NCBI RefSeq assembly: GCF_900115345.1
Contig: NZ_FOWC01000001.1
Span: forward strand, 1 to 64,000
Direction of reading: 5' to 3'
Origin: Amycolatopsis rubida
GTDB taxonomy: Bacteria > Actinomycetota > Actinomycetes > Mycobacteriales > Pseudonocardiaceae
Length of the DNA: 64,000 bases
Below are positions 53,767 through 62,986 of this stretch, in pieces. How positions within the stretch are numbered: position 1 is the first letter of the stretch; the number at the start of each line of letters is the position of its first letter. The translations under genes were made by a program, and so were the position numbers. The notes beneath the pieces are model-generated. The model did no database searches and was not told the origin of the DNA. It saw nothing but the letters and a program-made list of their open reading frames with translations.

Positions 53767-54672
53767 TTGAAGACACGAGCGAGGACGATCCGTGCCGCAC
53801 GGACGGTGGGAGCCGTCGCCGCCGTGCTGGCACTCGCGACCGCGTGCGGGCAGGCTCGCGCCGGCACGGCGCTGCCCGACGGCGACCAGGCCGCCGCGTA
53901 CGTCGGCGCGAAGTTCGAGAAGGCCATGTCGAAGCTCGCGGACACGATCGTCGAGCCGCGCAATGTGACCAACTCCGCTGACCGGTACTTCAAGTTCGAC
54001 GACAAGTACCTGCACAACATCGTCACCTCCGCGCGCACCGGCAGCCCGGAGAGCCGCATCGTGCACAACCGGTCGCAGAAGAACCCCAACGAGTTCCTCG
54101 ACTCGTTCACCCCGGCCGACGGCGCCGTCGAGTACCTCTACCTCGGCCCGGCCTACAAAACGCTCGCGCCGACGCCGTGGGTCTCGATGCCCAAGCCGGA
54201 GGCCGGCCTCGTCCAGCCGTGCGCGTGGGGCGGGGTGCAGATCGCGTGCAAGATGGGCGACGCGGTCGACAGCGCGTACAAGGCGGACAAGAAAGCGCTG
54301 CGCGGGGCGAAGAGCTCCGCGGACGGCACCGAGCAGCTGACCGTGAACGTGCCGTTCCCGATCTTCCTCGACCGGCGCGTCGAACTGCTCCCGGACAAGG
54401 TGCTCAACCAGGTCGGGCCGGAACTGCGCAAGGCCGTCGTGCCGAGCACGATCACGCTCAAGCCGGACGGTTCGCTCGCCGCGTTCACCATGGGAGCCAA
54501 GTTCGAGGGCGACGGGCACAAGGTCGAACTGCGCTACGAGTTCAAGTTCACCGGAGAGGCCACCTCCTCGGACCTGCCGACGGTGCCGGACGCCTCGCAG
54601 GTCACCGTCCTCGCGGACGACGCGGCCAAACAGGACTTCTACCGCAGGCTCGGCGAACTGCAGGGGCGCTGA
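53767..54672 (+). CDS. Secreted lipoprotein of unknown function
   Basis: A 301-residue exported lipoprotein starting at TTG 53767 (GGGGA upstream). The signal peptide contains two Arg-rich parts (KTRARTIRAARTVG) and ends with lipobox LATAC at about residue 27. The mature part is mixed alpha/beta (AYVGAKFEKAMSKLADTIV, RYFKFDDKYLHNIV, TITLKPDGSLAAFTMG, GHKVELRYEFKFTG). Two Cys in QPCAWGGVQIAC may form a disulfide. The sequence suggests an LppX/LolA-like lipid-binding fold weakly, but I do not recognise a family. It is inserted, with the next gene, between rplM and the esx pair. Confidence 0.75.
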   Translation: MKTRARTIRAARTVGAVAAVLALATACGQARAGTALPDGDQAAAYVGAKFEKAMSKLADTIVEPRNVTNSADRYFKFDDKYLHNIVTSARTGSPESRIVHNRSQKNPNEFLDSFTPADGAVEYLYLGPAYKTLAPTPWVSMPKPEAGLVQPCAWGGVQIACKMGDAVDSAYKADKKALRGAKSSADGTEQLTVNVPFPIFLDRRVELLPDKVLNQVGPELRKAVVPSTITLKPDGSLAAFTMGAKFEGDGHKVELRYEFKFTGEATSSDLPTVPDASQVTVLADDAAKQDFYRRLGELQGR

Positions 54673-54712
54673 TGCGCGCCCTTCCGCCGATCGATCTCCG
54701 AGGTGAGCACTG

Positions 54713-55429
54713 ATGACCCAGCCCCCCGACCAGCACCCGCAAGGGCAGCCGCAGTGGTGGCAGCCGGGGACGAACGCGCCGCAGCAGCAGCCGGGCTACC
54801 CGGCCGAAGCGGACAGCTCCGGCTGGCAGCGCGGCCAGTGGACGCAACCTCCGGCGCAGCAACAGTTTCCGCAGGCGCAGTATCCGCAGCAGGGTTATCC
54901 GGCCCAGCCCTACGGTCAGCCGCAGAGTCAGCCGACGCCCGTGCCCTACGGTCAGCCGCAGAGTCAGCCGACGCCCGCGCCCTACGGCGGACCAGGGCAG
55001 GCGCCCAGCCAGCCGACCCCGGTCCCGCAGCCGCCGGGAAATCCTTACGGCGGCGGGTTCCAGCCGTCCGAATACGGCGGGCTCGGCGCGTTTTCCTCCG
55101 CCAAGCCAGGAAAACCGCGGTCGAAGAAACCGTTCCTGATCGCCGGGGCGGTTGTCGTGGTGCTGGCCGCCGCGGGCGGAATCACGTGGGCGACCGGAGT
55201 GTTCCGCGGGGACACTCTTGACCAGAAGTCGTTGCAGGAAGGCGTTTCCCGGGTTCTCAACGAGAACTACGGCGAGCCGGACGTGAAGAACGTCGCGTGC
55301 CCGTCGGGGCAGCAGATCGAGAACGGCACCACGTTCGACTGCACGGTGCAGGTCGGCGGGCAGCCGAAGAAGGTGACCGTGCGGGTGCTCAACGACAAGC
55401 CGGAATATTCTGTCGGCGCTCCGCACTAA
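54713..55429 (+). CDS. Membrane-anchored DUF4333 protein with Pro/Gln-rich N-region
   Basis: A 238-residue protein. Residues 1-~135 are disordered, Pro/Gln/Gly/Tyr-rich and cytoplasmic. They include two 12-residue repeats PYGQPQSQPTP(V/A). A membrane span (FLIAGAVVVVLAAAGGITWA) is followed by an extracytoplasmic DUF4333 domain (residues ~170-238) with two Cys (NVACPSGQQIENGTTFDC) and TVRVLNDKPEYSVG. DUF4333 is a small domain of unknown function common in actinobacterial surface proteins. It shares orientation with the lipoprotein 40 bases upstream and is likely co-transcribed. Confidence 0.82.
   Translation: MTQPPDQHPQGQPQWWQPGTNAPQQQPGYPAEADSSGWQRGQWTQPPAQQQFPQAQYPQQGYPAQPYGQPQSQPTPVPYGQPQSQPTPAPYGGPGQAPSQPTPVPQPPGNPYGGGFQPSEYGGLGAFSSAKPGKPRSKKPFLIAGAVVVVLAAAGGITWATGVFRGDTLDQKSLQEGVSRVLNENYGEPDVKNVACPSGQQIENGTTFDCTVQVGGQPKKVTVRVLNDKPEYSVGAPH
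54908..54979. repeat. 36-bp tandem duplication in the DUF4333 gene
   Basis: Two adjacent 36-base copies differ at one position and encode PYGQPQSQPTPV and PYGQPQSQPTPA. The in-frame duplication lies in the disordered cytoplasmic region. Confidence 0.9.
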
Positions 55430-55480
55430 GCGGCGACAGCGAGAGTCTTTCCGGAACCGGAGCTTTCCGCCCGGGCGGCA

Positions 55481-55524
55481 ACCGTACGCGCGCTCGACGA
55501 CTGGCCAGAATATTCCGTCGGCGC
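55481..55524 (+). pseudogene. Duplicated DUF4333 C-terminal tail remnant
   Basis: Forty-four bases match 55378-55421 of the DUF4333 gene at 36 positions, 103 bases downstream and after its stop. They encode TVRALDDWPEYSVGA, compared with TVRVLNDKPEYSVGA in the gene. Only the end of the domain remains, so it looks like the residue of a tandem duplication. Confidence 0.5.
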
Positions 55525-55556
55525 GGCTTCCGCGAAAGCCTTTCCAGAAAACGAAA

Positions 55557-55593
55557 ACGGCGGGCCGACACCCGAAGGTGCCTGGCCCGCCGT
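55557..55593. terminator. Bidirectional terminator between DUF4333 and esxT genes
   Basis: ACGGCGGGCC and its exact reverse complement GGCCCGCCGT (10-bp stem) are flanked by AACGAAA on the left and GGTTTCG on the right. It lies between convergent genes, 16 bases beyond the esxT stop. Confidence 0.8.
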
Positions 55594-55609
55594 GGTTTCG
55601 GAGCTTGGC

Positions 55610-55900
55610 TCAGAACAGGTTCTGCACCGAGCGGTCCGTCGCCTGGTAGCCGTCCGCGATCTGCGGCAGCACGGCGGCGATCTGCGCGAGCAGCTGGCCG
55701 AACTCCTCGAACTTCTGGTTCCACTCGTTCTGGGCCTGGTGGTACTGGTCCTTCGCTTCACCGGTCCAGCTGTTGGTCAGCGGGGCGAGGTCGCTCTGCA
55801 GGTTGTCGAAGAGCGTCCGCAGCTCGCCGCCGGTGGAGGTGCAGTCCTCCGCGGCGCGGTGGATGGTGCCCGGATCAACAACAATGCGGCCGTCAGGCAT
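55610..55900 (-). CDS. esxT: WXG100 family ESX protein, EsxT-like
   Basis: A 96-residue helical hairpin of the WXG100 family with the turn SWTGEAKDQYHQAQNEW (W-T-G near residue 45). As the gene nearest rplM it matches EsxT (Rv3444c) of ESX-4. It should form a heterodimer with the EsxU-like partner 62 bases upstream and be exported by EccC/EccD. The last residues (VLPQIADGYQATDRSVQNLF) contain no strict YxxxD/E, so the partner may supply the export signal. Confidence 0.85.
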   Translation of the reverse strand: MPDGRIVVDPGTIHRAAEDCTSTGGELRTLFDNLQSDLAPLTNSWTGEAKDQYHQAQNEWNQKFEEFGQLLAQIAAVLPQIADGYQATDRSVQNLF

Positions 55901-55962
55901 GTCGAACTCCTATCAGAAGAAAGAATGGAAGAAAGGCGAATCTGATACGGAAAGGGACTGGA

Positions 55963-56286
55963 TCAGCCGAGAACGCCGAAGCCCTTGTTGAGCGAGTTGA
56001 TGTGCTCGTGCTGAGCCGCCTCGCTCTTGGCGTAGGTGGATCCCGCTTCCTGGAGCAGCTCACCGATGCGGTGCAGCGCGTCGTTCAGGCCGCGACCGCA
56101 GTCGTCAAAGCGGCGCATGACGTTGTCGAAGGCACGCTGGGCGTCGCCTTCCCAGCCCGCGCGGGTCGCTTCGATGTTGGAGCGCAGGTCGCTCAGGTTC
56201 TTGTTCATCCGGCTGGTCGCGTCGACGACGCGCCCTTCCGCCGCGGTGAATTCCTTCGGATCCCCAGTGAAACCGCCAGCAGCCAT
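55963..56286 (-). CDS. esxU: WXG100 family ESX protein, EsxU-like
   Basis: A 107-residue WXG100 protein from ATG 56286 (AAGGFTGDPKEFTAAEGRV). The turn is RAGWEGDAQRAFDNVMRRF (W-E-G). The tail (YAKSEAAQHEHINSLNKGFG) contains YAKSE, fitting the YxxxD/E type VII signal. It pairs with the EsxT-like gene downstream, as EsxU-EsxT do in ESX-4. It has a good ribosome site (AAGGGGGTAGCTCCC) and may begin a separate transcript, since 241 bases separate it from the next upstream gene. Confidence 0.86.
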   Translation of the reverse strand: MAAGGFTGDPKEFTAAEGRVVDATSRMNKNLSDLRSNIEATRAGWEGDAQRAFDNVMRRFDDCGRGLNDALHRIGELLQEAGSTYAKSEAAQHEHINSLNKGFGVLG

Positions 56287-56527
56287 GGGAGCTACCCCCT
56301 TCGTCAGTGGTTGTGCGCGCCGGCTGGTGTTTCCGGCACTGCACCTACGACGAAGACATTGCCAGTTCGGTTCACACTTGTCGCGACTTCTTCGCAAGTA
56401 GTTGCTTGCGTGAACGCGCCATCGGGGAACCGCCCGGCAACGGCCGGGTGAACGGCTGACCGGTGCTCGCCAAAAAACCTTGTCCACCAGCGTGGTTAGC
56501 ACACGCACAGCCGGTTTCCGGAAACTT

Positions 56528-56887
56528 TCAGAGGTCCCGGCTCATGATTCGCGACTGCGAAAAGTCCTCGTCTTCTTCACTCGTCCGTGTCTGTTCGGGC
56601 GAAATCTCGGGACGAACGGGAACCGGCTCGGGTACGACGGGCTCAGCGGGCATCGGCAATCCGCGAGCCGCACGGAACCGGCGGGCGGCCCCGCGCAACG
56701 CGGACGGCGGGGGTTCCGCGGCACCGGAAAACCGCCGCCTGCCGAACTCCTTCAGCAATTCCCGGTTCTCATTGCGGTGCCGTTCGCTGCGCGCGAGCGC
56801 GGTGCCCGCGACGCGGCGCGAGAAGGTGACGGCGTCCTGTCCCGCCCGGGTGAAGGCCGCCGGCGCGGATTCCGGTTCGGACGGCAC
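56528..56887 (-). CDS. Hypothetical basic/proline-rich protein in the ESX locus
   Basis: A 119-residue protein from GTG 56887, preceded by AAGGAG at nine bases. An Arg-rich helix (DAVTFSRRVAGTALARSERH, RNENRELLKEFGRRRFSG) is followed by a Pro/Glu-rich acidic end (PEPVPVRPEISPEQTRTSEE, DEDFSQSRIM). No family or membrane segment is recognised. It follows the Hsp70-like gene by 14 bases and is probably co-transcribed with eccC. Confidence 0.65.
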   Translation of the reverse strand: MPSEPESAPAAFTRAGQDAVTFSRRVAGTALARSERHRNENRELLKEFGRRRFSGAAEPPPSALRGAARRFRAARGLPMPAEPVVPEPVPVRPEISPEQTRTSEEDEDFSQSRIMSRDL

Positions 56888-56901
56888 AGGCGCTCGCTCC
56901 T

Positions 56902-58929
56902 TCAGCTGGTGATCTTCACCGTGCGCACCACCTGCTCGCACGCGGCGTCGACGCGCTGCCGCACCGCGGGCGATTGGTACTGGCAGCCGACATGCACCCG
57001 GATCCGCCCCTGCACGACCACATACCAGCGGACGGTGATCCGTTCCGGTTTGCTCTCGACATAGCCGATCACGTTCCGGCCACCGTAGGTCAGATCGGGG
57101 CTGAACGCAGTGTAGTTCGCGTTTCCGCTGACCCCGGACCGCAAAGCTTCGACGAGTTTCTGCCGATCGGCCGTCGCGTCGTAGTCCATGACGAACTCCT
57201 GCGCGAGCACGAGATCGTTGCCTCGGTCGGCGTCCTGCGGGTGCAGGATGACCTGCCGGTCCGCGACCTCGTCGGTGGTCTGGATCCAGTCGTTCGGCGC
57301 GACGAGGCTGAAGTCGTATTGGGAGAACGAGCGGCCTTGATCCGCGTTGTCCCCGCTGCTGACGAAGTACCCGGCTCCGCCCGCGATCAGCGCCACGACC
57401 GCCACTGCCGCGGTGATCAGCCACAGACGTTTCTTCGACTTGCCCACGGCTTCGCCGGACGCGTCCGCTCCGGGAACGGCGAACACTCCGTTCGCGGAAC
57501 CGTTCTGCCCCAAGGAGTTCTTGCCCGGTCCGGTCTGCAATGGACTCGGACCGGCGGACGCCGCGACGCCGAACGGCGCGCTTTGCGGTCCCCTGGCCGG
57601 ATCGGCGGGCGAGAACCCGCGCGGCGGCAACGGCTGCGCCGGAGCGTTCCGCGGCGGCGCGTTCAGTGCGTTCGGCGCCGGCGGCGGGCCGCGGCGGATC
57701 GGCGCGTCTCCGCGGACGATCTCGGTGCGGTGCTCGGATTGCCCCGGGATCGACGAACCGGGCAGCACACCGGTGCGGTCCGGTTCCAGCAGCACCGCAC
57801 GGAGCGCGCCGCGTGCCACGACCGTCTCCGGCTGGTCCAGGCTCGTCGGCACCACGCCGGTGCGCTCGTGCACGAGCCGGGAGATCATCGGGATCCGGCT
57901 CGAACCGCCGACGAGGAAAATCGCCGCGAGCTGCTTCGGGCGCAGGCCGGAGTCCGCGATCGCGGCACTGGTCAGCTCGACCACCCGGCCGAGCGGAGCC
58001 CCGATCAGCCGTTCCAGGTCCACCCGCGTCACGTGCGCGTCCGCGAACGGCGGCGGCAACGGCACATCGGTGTACGTGTGCCGCGACAACGTTTCTTTCG
58101 CGCCGCGGACGTCCTGGCGCAGCACCCGGCGCCGCCGGCGCTCAGCCAGCTCTCGGCCCTCGACGAGCTGCTGCCACGCCTGCGGATCCGTGCCGGACAC
58201 CAGCGACCCGACGTGCTCCAGCAACGCCTGGTCGATGTCGGCCCCGCCGAAACTCGGGTCGCCTCGCGTGGCCAGCACCTGGAACCCGCCCCGCTGCGGC
58301 GGCGCACCCGGCACCCGGGCCGCGCGCGCGGCCTCCGGCGACCGCTGGACGACGCTGACGTCGACCGTGCCGCCGCCGAGATCGAGCACCGCCAATGCGT
58401 CGCCAGGACGGCCGGAGAACTCGACCGTCCGACCGCTCGGCGAGACCTCCGGGGCGAAGGTGGCCGCGTGGTAGACCGCCGCGGCCACCGGTTCCGGCAC
58501 CAGCGCCACCTCGCGCGCCAGCCTGCCCGCGGCCTGGCGCAGCAGCCGGGTGCGGATCGCGCCCCAGTCCGCCGGGTGAGTGAGCACCAGCAGGTCCACC
58601 TCGACGTCGCCCGCGACGCGCCGGGCCTCGGCGACCGCCCGGTCCAGCACCGCGTGCACGACGTCGATGACCCGCAGTACCGAATCGCCGAGCAGCAGAT
58701 CGCCCTCGTCGATCCGCCGCTTCGGATTCGGCTCGTACCGCGACGGGTCGACGGCCGCCTGCCGCTCGGCCTCCTGGCCGACGAACAGGGTGCCGTCGGA
58801 CGCCGCGTACACCGCCGAGGACATCAGCGGCTGCCCGTCGATCACCACGACCTGCGGTTCGCGGCCGTTGACCGACACGACGACACAGGTGCTCGAAGTC
58901 CCGAAGTCGACCGCGACCCGCACCGTCAC
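56902..58929 (-). CDS. Type VII secretion-associated protein: Hsp70-like ATPase fused to Rv3446c-type domain
   Basis: A 675-residue protein. Residues 1-~390 are an actin/Hsp70-like nucleotide-binding domain: phosphate-1 VAVDFGTSSTCVVV, phosphate-2 LAVLDLGGGTVDVSVV and adenosine motif IFLVGGSSRIPMISRLV. There is no substrate-binding domain. A Pro/Ala/Asn-rich linker (~395-500), one membrane span (LWLITAAVAVVALIAGGAGY, near 510) and an extracytoplasmic domain (~530-675: YDFSLVAPNDWIQTTDEVAD, YGGRNVIGYVE, HVGCQYQSPAVRQRVDAACE) follow. The tail resembles the Rv3446c-family type VII secretion-associated C-terminal domain, and the position matches. It may couple ATP state in the cytosol to the periplasmic side of the ESX machine. 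Confidence 0.82.
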   Translation of the reverse strand: MTVRVAVDFGTSSTCVVVSVNGREPQVVVIDGQPLMSSAVYAASDGTLFVGQEAERQAAVDPSRYEPNPKRRIDEGDLLLGDSVLRVIDVVHAVLDRAVAEARRVAGDVEVDLLVLTHPADWGAIRTRLLRQAAGRLAREVALVPEPVAAAVYHAATFAPEVSPSGRTVEFSGRPGDALAVLDLGGGTVDVSVVQRSPEAARAARVPGAPPQRGGFQVLATRGDPSFGGADIDQALLEHVGSLVSGTDPQAWQQLVEGRELAERRRRRVLRQDVRGAKETLSRHTYTDVPLPPPFADAHVTRVDLERLIGAPLGRVVELTSAAIADSGLRPKQLAAIFLVGGSSRIPMISRLVHERTGVVPTSLDQPETVVARGALRAVLLEPDRTGVLPGSSIPGQSEHRTEIVRGDAPIRRGPPPAPNALNAPPRNAPAQPLPPRGFSPADPARGPQSAPFGVAASAGPSPLQTGPGKNSLGQNGSANGVFAVPGADASGEAVGKSKKRLWLITAAVAVVALIAGGAGYFVSSGDNADQGRSFSQYDFSLVAPNDWIQTTDEVADRQVILHPQDADRGNDLVLAQEFVMDYDATADRQKLVEALRSGVSGNANYTAFSPDLTYGGRNVIGYVESKPERITVRWYVVVQGRIRVHVGCQYQSPAVRQRVDAACEQVVRTVKITS

Positions 58930-58969
58930 CGGGCACCCCTTCCGTCAACCGCGACGGCCCCCCGGTCGG

Positions 58970-61900
58970 TCAGTCGGGCTGGATCCACGACACCTGCACG
59001 AGCTGCTTGCCGTTCTTGCGGCTGAGCATGTTGCCCCGGCCCGGCGGCATGGCGCTCGGCCGGATGTTGCCGATCAGGTTGCCCTCGTCGCGGGAACCGT
59101 TCATCACCATGCCGGTGGCGGCGAGTTCCTTGAGCTTGCCGATGACCGGGTCGTACGCCGCCCGCGACGCACCACCGGTGCGCCGGACCACGATCAAGTG
59201 CAGGCCGACGTCCTTGGCCTGGGCGAGGAACTCCGACAGCGGCTTGAGCGGGTTGGTGGACTGCGTCGCCACCAGGTCGTAGTCGTCGACCAGGACGAAC
59301 AGCTCCGGACCGGTCCACCAGGACCGGGTCTTCAGCTGTTCCTGGGTGACGTCCGGACCCGGCAGCCGCCGCGTCATCGACCCGTGCACGTCCTGGACCA
59401 TGCTGTCCAGCTGCGCCGACGACACGGCGTAGCCGAGCAGCGAATCGCCCTCAAGGAACCCGAGCATCGTGCGCCGGTAGTCGACCAGCAGGATCACGGC
59501 CTCCTGCGGCGTGTAGCGCTCGGTGATGCCGCGCGCGATCTGCCGCAGCAGGTTCGTCTTGCCGGACTCGCCGTCGGCGAACGCGAAGAAGTGCGGGTCC
59601 GCGTCGAAGTCCAGGTAGATCGGCTGCAGGTCTTCCTCGTTGACGCCGATCGGGACGAGCTTGCTGTCCCGCTTCTGGTCGATCCGCAGGACCTCTTCGT
59701 AGGTGATCATCTCCGGCAGCAGGCGCACCTGCGGAGCCACCCGGCCGCGCCACGCGCCGCGGATCTTCGCGACCGCGTCCGCGACGCCTGCCGCGACCGT
59801 CTCCGGATCGCTCGACCCGTCGATCCGCGGCAGGCCGGTGAGCAGGTGCAGCTTGTCGCGGGTGAGCCCGCGTCCCGGCCGCCCGGCCGGGACGTTGACC
59901 GCGATCCGGCGGTCCATTTCGGACTCCGTCGGGTCGCCGAGGCGCAGCTCGAACCGCGTGCCGAGCATGTCCTTGATCGCCGGCCGGAGGTCGGCCCACC
60001 GGTTCGCCGAGATGATCACGTGCACGCCGTAGGCGAGACCCTGCGTGGCCAGCCGCGTGATCGACGTCTCCAGCTCCTCGAAGTCGTCGCGCAGCGCCCG
60101 CCAGTTGTCCACGATCAGGAACGCGTCGCCGAACGGGTCCTGCTCCGGCGTGATCTCGCCGCGGCGCTTCCGGTTGCGGAACTCCGTCATCGAGTCGACG
60201 CCCAGCGCCCCGAACCGGCCTTCGCGCTCGGTCAGCAGCGTGGTCAGCTCGGCCACGATCCGGCGGGCCTTGTCCGGCTCGCGCCGGGCCACCGCGACCC
60301 CGCCGACGTGCGGCAGGTCCGCGAGACCGGCGAGGGTACCGCCACCGAGGTCGAGGCAGTAGAACTGCGCTTCCTCGGGGGTGTGGGTGAGCGCCATCGA
60401 CATGATCAGCGTTCGCAGCATGGTCGACTTGCCCGACTGCGGACCGCCCGCGATGACACCGTGGCCCTGCGCACCGGCGAAGTCCGCCCACAAGAAGTCG
60501 CGCCGCTGCTCGTAGGGCCGGTCGACGATGCCCATCGGCACCTGCAGCCTGCCGTTGCCGAAGAATCCGACCGGGGACAGGCCGCGGTCGTCGGTGGGGT
60601 TGAGGTTCGGCAGCATCGTGTCGAGCGAGTTCGGCTCGTTCAACGGCGGCAGCCACACCTCGTGCGCCGGCGGGCCCTGCCCGATCAGGCGGCTGACGAT
60701 GACGTCCAGCTCGCTCGGCTCGACCGCCTCCTCGGACTCCCGCTGCTTCGGAGCCTCCTCCTCCTGCACGACCGGTTCCGGCTCGGGTTCCTTCGGCAGT
60801 TCCACGAAGTCCGGCACGAACAGCTGCGGCCGCTTGTCCGCGCGCACCACCGTCGCCGCCGGCCCGGCCGCCTTGATGCCCGCCGGCCGGTACGGGCCCG
60901 AAACGTAGGAAGCCTTGAACCGCACCAGGGTCGAGGTGTCGTACTTCAGGTAACCGCCACCGGGCACCGACGGCAGCTCGAACGCGTCCGGCACACCGAT
61001 CGCCGCGCGCGACTCCGCCGCGGAGAACGTCTTCAGGCCGATCCGGTAGGACAGGTGCGAGTCGAGGCCGCGCAGCTTGCCCTCTTCCAGCCGCTGCGAC
61101 GCCAGCAGCATGTGCATCTGCAGCGACCGGCCCAGCCGGCCGATGGCGACGAACAGGTCGATGAAGTCCGGCTTCGCGGCCAGCAGTTCGGAGAACTCGT
61201 CGCAGACGATGAACAGCGCGGGCAGCGGGTCGAGGTCGGCGCCGTTCTCGCGGGCCTTCTCGTACTCCCAGACGTTCTTGAAGTTGCCGCCGTTCTTCAG
61301 CGCTTCCTGGCGGCGGTTCATCTCGCCCGCCAGCGCGTCCTTCATGCGGTCGACCAGCGTGACCTCGTCCGCGAGGTTGGTGATGACCGCGGACACGTGC
61401 GGAGCCTTGTCCAGCCCCAGGAACGTCGCGCCACCCTTGAAGTCGACGAGAACGAAGTTCAGCGTGCTCGACGAGTGCGTGGCCAGCATGCCCAGCACCA
61501 GCGTGCGGAGGAACTCCGACTTACCGGAACCGGTCGCTCCGATGCACAGGCCGTGCGGGCCCATGCCCTCGGCCGCGGCCTCCTTGATGTCCAGTTCCAC
61601 CGGCTGGCCGTACTCGCCGACGCCGAACGGGACGCGGTAGCGGTCGCGGATCGGCCGAGGCCGCCACGCCTGCTGGACGTCGAACGTCATCGGGTCGCCC
61701 GGGATGCCGAGCAGTTCCAGCAACGACGGGTTGGACAGCAGCGGCTCTTCCTCGCTGACGTCCGCTCCGCCGCCCCCGCCGACGCGGTACGGCGCGATCA
61801 GCCGGGCCAGCGCCTCGACCTCCACCACCGACAGCGAGTCCGGACGGCCGAACCACTCGACCCCGCCCGCGCTGCGCGCCCCGAGCCGGTCCTCCTCGAC

Positions 61901-62986
61901 CACCAGCCGCAGCCCGCGCCGCGCGGCGAGGTTGCCGATCGAGTCGGAAAGGTCGACCAGGGTGACGCCGACCAGGCCCTCCTCGAGGATGATCTGCTCC
62001 TCGCGGGTGACCTCGGCGTCGTCGACGATGATCACGATGTGCGGCTGGTCCGGCGCGGGCGTGGCGTTCCGGGAGAACCGCTGCCGGTCCCGCAGCTCCT
62101 CGTCCAGCCAGTCCTCGATCTGCTTGAGCGAGCCCGCCATCATGCGCAGCTGGCCGATCCCGTCCGACAGCGTGGGGTGCTGAGCGTGCGGGAGCCACTT
62201 CGCCCACTCCCACTCCTCCTTCGCCCGGCCCGCGGTGGCGACCGCGATCATCACGTCGTCCGGGCTGTGGAAAGCGACCAGCTGGGCCAGCATCGCGCGG
62301 GTCAGCGCCCGGGTGCGGTGCCGCTCGCCCTGCATGCTGACCGCCGCGAACCCGCGAAGGGTGATCTGGGTGGGCAGGTCCGGCACGATCGAATGCGCGC
62401 GCACGAACCGGCGCAGCGCGAGGGTGGCGATCGGCTCCAGTTCGTCCACCGGGCCGGTCTGGGGCGGGACCAGCCGGGTGGCGAGGCGGTGCGAGCTCCG
62501 GCCGACGCGCAGGTGCAGGAAGTCCTGGTCGTTCTGCCTGCGCTCCCACATCCGGCGGCTGGCCGCCAGCGACCACAGCGACTGCGGATCCGGGTGCACC
62601 CATTCCAGCGCGGCGCGCTGGTCGACCATCGCCTCGCGGGCACGGTCGCGCATCTGGCCGAGATACCGCAGATAGTCCTTGCGGTCCTCGTCCATCTCGG
62701 CCTTCTTCTGGCCACCGCCCTTGCCGCCGCCTCCGGCGAGCATGCCGACGGTGCCCATCAGCATCATGCCGCTCATCATGATCGTGGTCGGGTTTTTCCC
62801 GCCCATGGTGAACATGAAAACCATCATCCCGAGCGACGCGAAGATCATCACGCCCGGAATCGCCTTCGCGACGATGTTTCCCGGGATCGTGCGGGGCACC
62901 TCGGGCGGCGGCTCGAGATGCACCTCGCCGCCGGGCGGGCGCGGTGCGGCCAGCCGCGGCGACTTCTTGAACTGCAGCGTGCTCAT
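58970..62986 (-). CDS. eccC: Type VII secretion FtsK/SpoIIIE ATPase EccC
   Basis: A 1338-residue motor ATPase of the ESX machine. Two membrane segments near the N-terminus (VAKAIPGVMIFASLGMMVFM and a Met/Gly-rich one) precede three FtsK-type domains. Walker A motifs are GATGSGKSEFLRTL (~residue 485), GGPQSGKSTMLRTL (~850) and ADGESGKTNLLRQI (~1135). Walker B-like strands are NFVLVDFKGG, YCLDLGGG and ILLVDYRR. ATG 62986 (STLQFKKSPRLAAPRPPGG) is chosen; the 18-codon extension lacks support. All three P-loops look intact. It is divergent from eccD. With esxT/U it fits ESX-4. Confidence 0.96.
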   Translation of the reverse strand: MSTLQFKKSPRLAAPRPPGGEVHLEPPPEVPRTIPGNIVAKAIPGVMIFASLGMMVFMFTMGGKNPTTIMMSGMMLMGTVGMLAGGGGKGGGQKKAEMDEDRKDYLRYLGQMRDRAREAMVDQRAALEWVHPDPQSLWSLAASRRMWERRQNDQDFLHLRVGRSSHRLATRLVPPQTGPVDELEPIATLALRRFVRAHSIVPDLPTQITLRGFAAVSMQGERHRTRALTRAMLAQLVAFHSPDDVMIAVATAGRAKEEWEWAKWLPHAQHPTLSDGIGQLRMMAGSLKQIEDWLDEELRDRQRFSRNATPAPDQPHIVIIVDDAEVTREEQIILEEGLVGVTLVDLSDSIGNLAARRGLRLVVEEDRLGARSAGGVEWFGRPDSLSVVEVEALARLIAPYRVGGGGGADVSEEEPLLSNPSLLELLGIPGDPMTFDVQQAWRPRPIRDRYRVPFGVGEYGQPVELDIKEAAAEGMGPHGLCIGATGSGKSEFLRTLVLGMLATHSSSTLNFVLVDFKGGATFLGLDKAPHVSAVITNLADEVTLVDRMKDALAGEMNRRQEALKNGGNFKNVWEYEKARENGADLDPLPALFIVCDEFSELLAAKPDFIDLFVAIGRLGRSLQMHMLLASQRLEEGKLRGLDSHLSYRIGLKTFSAAESRAAIGVPDAFELPSVPGGGYLKYDTSTLVRFKASYVSGPYRPAGIKAAGPAATVVRADKRPQLFVPDFVELPKEPEPEPVVQEEEAPKQRESEEAVEPSELDVIVSRLIGQGPPAHEVWLPPLNEPNSLDTMLPNLNPTDDRGLSPVGFFGNGRLQVPMGIVDRPYEQRRDFLWADFAGAQGHGVIAGGPQSGKSTMLRTLIMSMALTHTPEEAQFYCLDLGGGTLAGLADLPHVGGVAVARREPDKARRIVAELTTLLTEREGRFGALGVDSMTEFRNRKRRGEITPEQDPFGDAFLIVDNWRALRDDFEELETSITRLATQGLAYGVHVIISANRWADLRPAIKDMLGTRFELRLGDPTESEMDRRIAVNVPAGRPGRGLTRDKLHLLTGLPRIDGSSDPETVAAGVADAVAKIRGAWRGRVAPQVRLLPEMITYEEVLRIDQKRDSKLVPIGVNEEDLQPIYLDFDADPHFFAFADGESGKTNLLRQIARGITERYTPQEAVILLVDYRRTMLGFLEGDSLLGYAVSSAQLDSMVQDVHGSMTRRLPGPDVTQEQLKTRSWWTGPELFVLVDDYDLVATQSTNPLKPLSEFLAQAKDVGLHLIVVRRTGGASRAAYDPVIGKLKELAATGMVMNGSRDEGNLIGNIRPSAMPPGRGNMLSRKNGKQLVQVSWIQPD

